Of a stretch of DNA of 11,568 nucleotides, positions 7,452 through 11,568 are shown in pieces. Position 1 is the stretch's first letter. The number at the start of each line of letters is the position of its first letter. A program made the position numbers and the translations under genes. The DNA comes from UBA7396 sp964404065. GTDB taxonomy: Bacteria; Patescibacteriota; Gracilibacteria; BD1-5; UBA6164. Below the pieces are notes generated by a model. That model ran no database searches. It worked only from the letters and a program-made list of their open reading frames with translations, and was not told where the DNA came from. The stretch covers positions 1 to 11,568 of the forward strand of contig CAYOIP010000036.1 in assembly GCA_964404065.1 (NCBI GenBank), written 5' to 3'.

Positions 7452-9203
7452 ATGAAAAATTTAGCAAAAAAACTTTTAAATAAATTTACACCTTTTTTAT
7501 CTTGGATATGAGAATTAAAAGATAAAAATATATTAAAGGCTGATATAATAGCTTGAATAACTGTAGCACTTGTATTAATTCCCCAATCAATGGCCTATGC
7601 TCAACTTGCTTGATTGCCAGCATATATTTGACTTTATGCATCGTTTTTACCAGTTATGATTGCATCATTTTTTGGTTCATCTAGACAACTTGCCACTTGA
7701 CCTGTTGCTATAGTTTCACTTATGACTGCTGCAGCCCTAGAACCATACGCAACTAAAGACCCAGAATGATTTTTTGTTTATGCTGCACTTTTAGCACTAT
7801 TAGTTTGAATATTTCAATTATCTTTATGACTTTTGAAACTTTGAGTAATTGTTGATTTTTTATCTCATCCAGTTGTAGTTTGATTTACAAATGCTTGAGC
7901 ATTAATAATCGCTTCATCACAATTAAATAAAATTTTTTGAGTTGCATCTTGAGTTTGAGTTCATCAATATGAAATAGTTTATTGAACTATACAAAACGCA
8001 ATTTCTAACACAAATCTCACAACTTTAGCATTAGCAATTTGATCAATTTTTACACTAATAATTTTAAAAAAGATTAATAAAAAAATTCCTTGAGTTTTAG
8101 TAACAGTTATGATTTTTACAATAATTTCATGGTATATTTGATATGAAAATATTGCGTGAAATAAAAGTATAATTTGAAAAATTCCAGAGTGATTACCGAG
8201 TTTTTGAATACCTACATTAAATCTTGATATAATATTTTCACTATTTTCTACTGCAGTTGTTATATCTTTAGTTTGATTTATGGAAGCAATTTCTATAGCA
8301 AAATGAATGGCGTCTCAATCAAAACAAAGTCTATCAGCAAATCAAGAACTTATTTGACAATGATTATCAAATATAGTTTCATGATTATTTCACTGATACC
8401 CAGTAAGTTGAAGTTTTTCAAGAAGTGCTGTGAATTTTTCATCAGGTGCTAAAACTTGATTTTCTGCTGTAGTAACTTGAATAATAGTAGCATTAACTCT
8501 ACTTTTTTTAACTCCTCTACTATATCATCTTCCACAAGCAACGCTAGCATGAGTTATAATAATGGCTGTAATAAATTTAATAAAAATTGATCCTATAATT
8601 CACGCTTTTAAAATACAAAAACATGATTGAGTAGCTTCTATTATCACTTTTTTTGCAACACTATATTTTGCACCAAATCTAGAAGAATGAATTTTAGTTT
8701 GAGTAATATTATCTCTTGCATTATTTTTATATCGTTCAATGAAACCAAATTTTGTAGAATTAGCTTTTTGAAAAAAATGAAGTTTAGTTGATGCAAAATT
8801 AATAAATGCTAAAACTAGTTGTGACATTTGAATGTATGCTTTTGAATGACCTTTATATTTTGCAAATGCATGATATTTTGAATGAAAAATGCTTAATTTT
8901 ATTGCTTGAAAAAAAGATTTAAAAGTAGTTATTTTAGATTTTGATGCAGTAGCAGAAGTTGATGCTACTTGAGTTGAAGCATTAGAAAATATTATAGATA
9001 AAGTTGAAAAAACTTGAATAACAATTCTTTTAGCTAGAATTAGACCAAGTATATATCAAAAGCTAAAAAAATGATTGTTTTTTGATCATTATTCAAAAGA
9101 GAAAGTTTTTCATATTAGACACGAAGCTATTGACTATGCTACTAAAAATATTGATAAAAATCTTGATGTAGAACCTTTAAATAAGTATATTCCTTTAAGT
9201 TAA
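7452..9203 (+). CDS. SulP/SLC26-family anion transporter with STAS domain, second of tandem pair, 583 aa
   Basis: A canonical bacterial SulP permease. Motifs in order are AGITVALVLIPQSMAYAQLA, FFGSSRQLATGPVAIVSLM, HPVVVGFTNAGALIIASSQL, FMEAISIAKGMA, the signature HGYPVSGSFSRSAVNFSSGA and LPQATLAGVIIMAVINLI. A complete STAS domain follows, with the conserved strand and acceptor loop VVILDFDAVAEVDATGV (Thr506 at the phosphorylatable position). It sits in the cytoplasmic membrane and carries an anion such as sulfate or bicarbonate; which one is not readable here. It differs strongly from the SulP just upstream, so this is either an old duplication or two separately acquired types. It is the last gene of the operon, closed by the hairpin at 9233-9261. 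Length is normal for the family. Confidence 0.95.
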
Positions 9204-9232
9204 GTTTGCAAAACAAAAAAAAGTTATAGAAT

Positions 9233-9261
9233 AAAAGTTAGTAATTTCTACTAACTTTTTT
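9233..9261 (+). terminator. Intrinsic terminator of the SulP operon
   Basis: AAAAGTTAGTA (9233-9243), loop ATTTC and TACTAACTTTT (9249-9259) form an 11-bp stem followed by T. It ends only 14 nt before the next ATG. A weak promoter-like pair (TTGCAA 9206-9211, TAGAAT 9227-9232, spacer 15) lies just upstream, so the next gene could be transcribed through this hairpin. Confidence 0.8.
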
Positions 9262-9274
9262 ATATTTAAAAAAT

Positions 9275-10612
9275 ATGCAAGATAAAACTCTGAAATCAAT
9301 TTCTCAAAAACTAAAATCAATTTGAAAAAAAGTCTATATAGTATGATGATGGTGTAGAGAATCTCTACTAAATCATGATTATTTATGAGATATAGATTTA
9401 GCTACTAATGCAACTCCAGATGAGATGTATAAAGTATTAAATGTTATAAAAGAAGTTTGAAAAAAGTATTGAACTCTTATTATAAAAGAAGAAAATGATG
9501 TTTTTGAAATAACAACATTTAGAAAAGATATTTGAAGTATAAATAATAGAAAACCTATAAAAGTAGAATTTAGTGATAATTATATACTAGATAGTGAAAG
9601 AAGAGATTTTAGTTGTAATGCAATTTATTTTGATATAGAAAACGATAAATTTATAGATCCTCAAAACTGAATAGAAGATATAAAAAATAATATTTTAAGA
9701 TTTGTATGAGATTCACAAAAAAGAATAGATGAAGATGCTTTAAGAATACTTAGATTTATAAGACTAAAAAACACATATAATTTTAAATCTTATGATAAAA
9801 ATTATTTCAAGATATTTAAAAAAAATATAAAACTTCTTGAAAATATAAGTATCGAAAGAATAAAAGATGAATTTGATAAAATGCTTTTGTTAAAAGAAAA
9901 TATAAAAGCATTAAAAGATTTGAAAAAAATATGATTTTTTGAAATCTTTTTACCAGATATAGAAAAACTTTCAAAAACTCCTGGATGACCAAAATATCAT
10001 CTTGAGTGAAATGTCTGGATACACACACTTTTATCTATAAAAAATTTAAATAACATTTTTAAAAAATGATTTATTATTTATGATAAAAATGTAAAAAAAA
10101 TAACTAAATTTTATGATGAACAAATAAAAAAAGATTTAATTTGGACTATGTTATTGCATGATATTTGAAAAAATGATACCTTTTCGTTTGATGAAAATAA
10201 AAATGTGCATTATTTTGAACACCAAATTGTTTGAGCTATAAAAGCAAAAGATATATTAAAAAAATTCAAATTTTCTAATAATTCTGCAAAAATAATAAAC
10301 TATCTAATAGAAAATCATTTGTATTGATTAAATGTTATGAATTTAAAAAAGTTAAAAGCAAGGAAGCTTATGATGTGAAAATATTATGAATATCTGCTTT
10401 TAATATGAATATGTGATTATTTATGAAAAAAACCAAGTGATAAAAAATTGGTAAAAGATGTAAAAATATTTTACAAAGATTTTTTAAAAATACTAAAAAA
10501 GAAGAAATTTTTAAGTGGAAATGATATATTAAAAGCTCATCCAGAGCTAGTTTGAAATCAAATTAAAACCAGATTAGAAGATAGAAATAATGAAATATTA
10601 TTACTAGACTAA
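9275..10612 (+). CDS. cca: CCA-adding tRNA nucleotidyltransferase with HD domain, 445 aa
   Basis: A class II nucleotidyltransferase that adds or repairs the 3' CCA of tRNA in the cytosol. The head domain holds VGGWCRESLL (residues 23-32) and the metal-binding D39-I-D41 with LATNATP. RRDFSCNA (109-116) and RIDEDALRILRFIR (150-163) follow; these are the standard motifs of the family. The C-terminal half has an HD phosphohydrolase domain with His250, H295-D296 (LLHDIGK), His312 and His316, as in bacterial CCA enzymes with 2',3'-cyclic phosphodiesterase or phosphatase activity. The first motif is usually GGxVRD; here it is GGWCRE, with Glu for Asp. A poly(A) polymerase cannot be excluded from sequence alone, but this is apparently the only such enzyme seen here. 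Gly24, Gly25 and the HDIGK Gly are TGA. Confidence 0.92.
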
Positions 10613-10640
10613 ACTTAAAATTTGCATATTTAAAATTTAT

Positions 10641-10646
10641 TATAAT
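10641..10646 (+). promoter_or_regulatory. Possible -10 box for the mscS-like gene
   Basis: A perfect TATAAT lies 33 nt before the MscS-like ATG in a very AT-rich spacer. No -35 box is well placed: TTGCAT at 10622 gives a spacer of only 13 nt. No terminator is visible after the cca gene, so read-through from cca is also possible. Confidence 0.35.
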
Positions 10647-10678
10647 ATTAAATTATTAATTAAATAACATTAGCAATT

Positions 10679-11269
10679 ATGAAAAAATATTTTTATATCA
10701 TTTTATGGATTATTTATTTTGCTTTACTATATATTTTAAAAGAGTGAATTATAAATCAAAATTTTACAGATATTTTAAATAAATATATTGCCATAGAAAA
10801 AGTTTATTATATTTCTTTTATAGTTGCCATAATATTTATTATCACTTCTATCGTAGAAAGTATATTTACAAAAATTGAAAAAAAAGAACTAAAAAAATCA
10901 GTTTCAAAACATATACTACCAATACTAAAAAAAGTTTTAAAAATAATTGTTTGGATTTTTTGAATTATAACAATTATCTCAAATCTTGGTTACAATGTAT
11001 GAGCATTACTTGCTTGAGCTTGAATTGGTTGAATTGCACTAGCACTAGCTAGTCAAAAAACTGTTGCAAACATATTTTGAGCTGTAAATGTACTCCTAAA
11101 TAGCCCTTTTAAAATCTGAGACCATATCAAAATCTGAAATTTTGAATGAGAAGTTGAAGATATTTGACTAATTTATCTAAGAATGAAGAATAAAGACTGA
11201 CATGAAATACTTGTTCCAAATGAGTTAATTACTAGTTCAGTAGTTGAGAATTTTTCTAATGTGAAATAG
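10679..11269 (+). CDS. Small-conductance mechanosensitive channel, short MscS type, 196 aa
   Basis: An inner-membrane channel that opens under membrane tension to release solutes on osmotic downshock. Membrane helices lie near residues 3-20, 36-57 and 80-97. The pore helix follows with the Gly/Ala-rich pattern GALLAGAGIGGIALALASQ, then the family motif KTVANIFGAVNVLLNSPFKI and GD. The beta domain contains GEVEDIGLIYLRMKNKDG and LVPNELI. The protein stops at VENFSNVK, where E. coli MscS continues into a C-terminal alpha/beta vestibule of roughly 90 residues, so that domain is missing. The TAG stop directly abuts a GC-rich palindromic element, suggesting that the insertion or associated deletion trimmed the gene. 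It may still form a channel; whether it works is unknown. Confidence 0.88.
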
Positions 11270-11361
11270 CCCTCACCCCTACCCCCTCTCCATTGGTGGA
11301 GAGGGGAATTAAAATTTTTTCCTTATATTTCCTCTCCTCCAAAGGAGAGGTTAGGTGAGGG
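11270..11361. repeat. GC-rich palindromic repeat, copy 2 (cloverleaf form)
   Basis: The terminal arms CCCTCACC (11270-11277) and GGTGAGGG (11354-11361) are perfectly inverted. Inside are two perfect hairpins: CCCCTCTCC/GGAGAGGGG (11283-11291 with 11298-11306) and CCTCTCCT/AGGAGAGG (11331-11338 with 11343-11350). An AT-rich spacer lies between them. The whole can fold as a three-stem cloverleaf, like a REP/BIME or MITE element. The run ATTTTTT just after it could let the outer stem act as the mscS terminator. Its left half matches copy 1 at 1153-1190. It carries no gene, so mobility would need a transposase elsewhere. Confidence 0.88.
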
Positions 11362-11380
11362 TATTTTTTAACTAAAATTT

Positions 11381-11568
11381 ATGGAATTACAATTAAAAGA
11401 AATTTTTATACTTATAGTTTGAATACTTTTGGGACTTTTTATTTGAATTTTAATTTGAAAAATTATTAAATACAAAACTCTAAAAGATGAACGTGCTTCA
11501 TCAATAAAAAAGTCAAAATCAGTAATACTCGGAGAAGTTTATGAAAAAGTTTTACCTTTTTTACCAAA
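11381..11568 (+). CDS. Membrane-anchored Holliday-junction-resolvase-related endonuclease, N-terminal fragment
   Basis: The open frame from ATG 11381 runs off the right edge with 62 complete codons. Residues 5-26 are one hydrophobic helix with Gly (TGA) at regular spacing, followed by a basic stretch. The segment ERASSIKKSKSVILGEVYEK and VLPFLP matches, from memory, the start of the family annotated as endonuclease related to archaeal Holliday junction resolvase (Endonuc_Holl). Proteins of that family have an N-terminal membrane helix, then R-x(5)-RSR and a GxxxEQ-like segment before the nuclease core. The core and its catalytic residues lie outside the window. It sits just behind the palindromic repeat, with no Shine-Dalgarno sequence. 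The role in DNA processing is family knowledge; the assignment is moderate. Confidence 0.6.

Noticed and set aside
5308..10028. Short standard-code ORFs on either strand within 5308-10028
   Set aside because: Each overlaps a much longer, family-matching gene read with TGA as Gly, and none has a recognisable domain or start signal.
2604..10612. Genes appearing to be pseudogenes full of stop codons
   Set aside because: All the apparent stops are TGA and fall on conserved glycines. TAA and TAG occur only at proper gene ends, so this is recoding rather than decay.
1..11568. CRISPR array, tRNA genes or prophage genes
   Set aside because: No regularly spaced repeats, no cloverleaf with a T-loop signature and no phage or transposase proteins were seen.

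Overview
The window comes from a bacterium that reads TGA as glycine (genetic code 25). Every long gene is broken by many in-frame TGA codons, and these fall on glycines that are invariant in their families: the SDR TGxxxGxG loop, the subtilisin GHGT, AGN and GTS boxes, the HDIGK of the CCA-adding enzyme and the MscS pore helix. Together with the strong AT bias and preference for AGA arginine codons, this points to the Candidate Phyla Radiation, either Gracilibacteria (BD1-5) or Absconditabacteria (SR1). The sequence alone does not separate the two. Start codons have no convincing Shine-Dalgarno sequence.

Layout: positions 1-2429 (minus) hold the first 809 residues of a secreted subtilisin-family protease with a LamG-like domain, running off the left edge. 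A divergent spacer separates it from a small short-chain dehydrogenase (2604-3218, plus). From 3233 to about 3608 there is no protein gene. Instead there is a more GC-rich, hairpin-rich segment with its own minus-strand promoter and a strong terminator, probably a structured non-coding RNA of about 375 nt that I could not assign to a family. Next come a U32-family tRNA U34 hydroxylase (trhP-like, 3729-5087), an orphan helical protein (5150-5644), two tandem SulP anion transporters with STAS tails (5764-7434 and 7452-9203), a CCA-adding tRNA nucleotidyltransferase with an HD domain (9275-10612), a short MscS-type channel (10679-11269), and the start of a membrane-anchored Holliday-junction-resolvase-related endonuclease (11381 to the right edge).

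Transcription units appear short. Intrinsic terminators follow the dehydrogenase, trhP, the orphan gene and the second SulP, and promoters sit directly in or behind several of them. The clearest operon is the SulP pair (17 nt gap). trhP and the CCA-adding enzyme both act on tRNA; the SulP proteins and MscS handle ions at the membrane.

Two copies of a GC-rich palindromic repeat (core CCCTCACCCCTA) stand out against the AT-rich background. One lies in frame inside the protease and encodes a proline-rich linker. The other forms a possible three-stem cloverleaf immediately after the stop codon of the shortened mscS. The unassigned RNA and these repeats are the most unusual things here; I see no defence, CRISPR or phage system.
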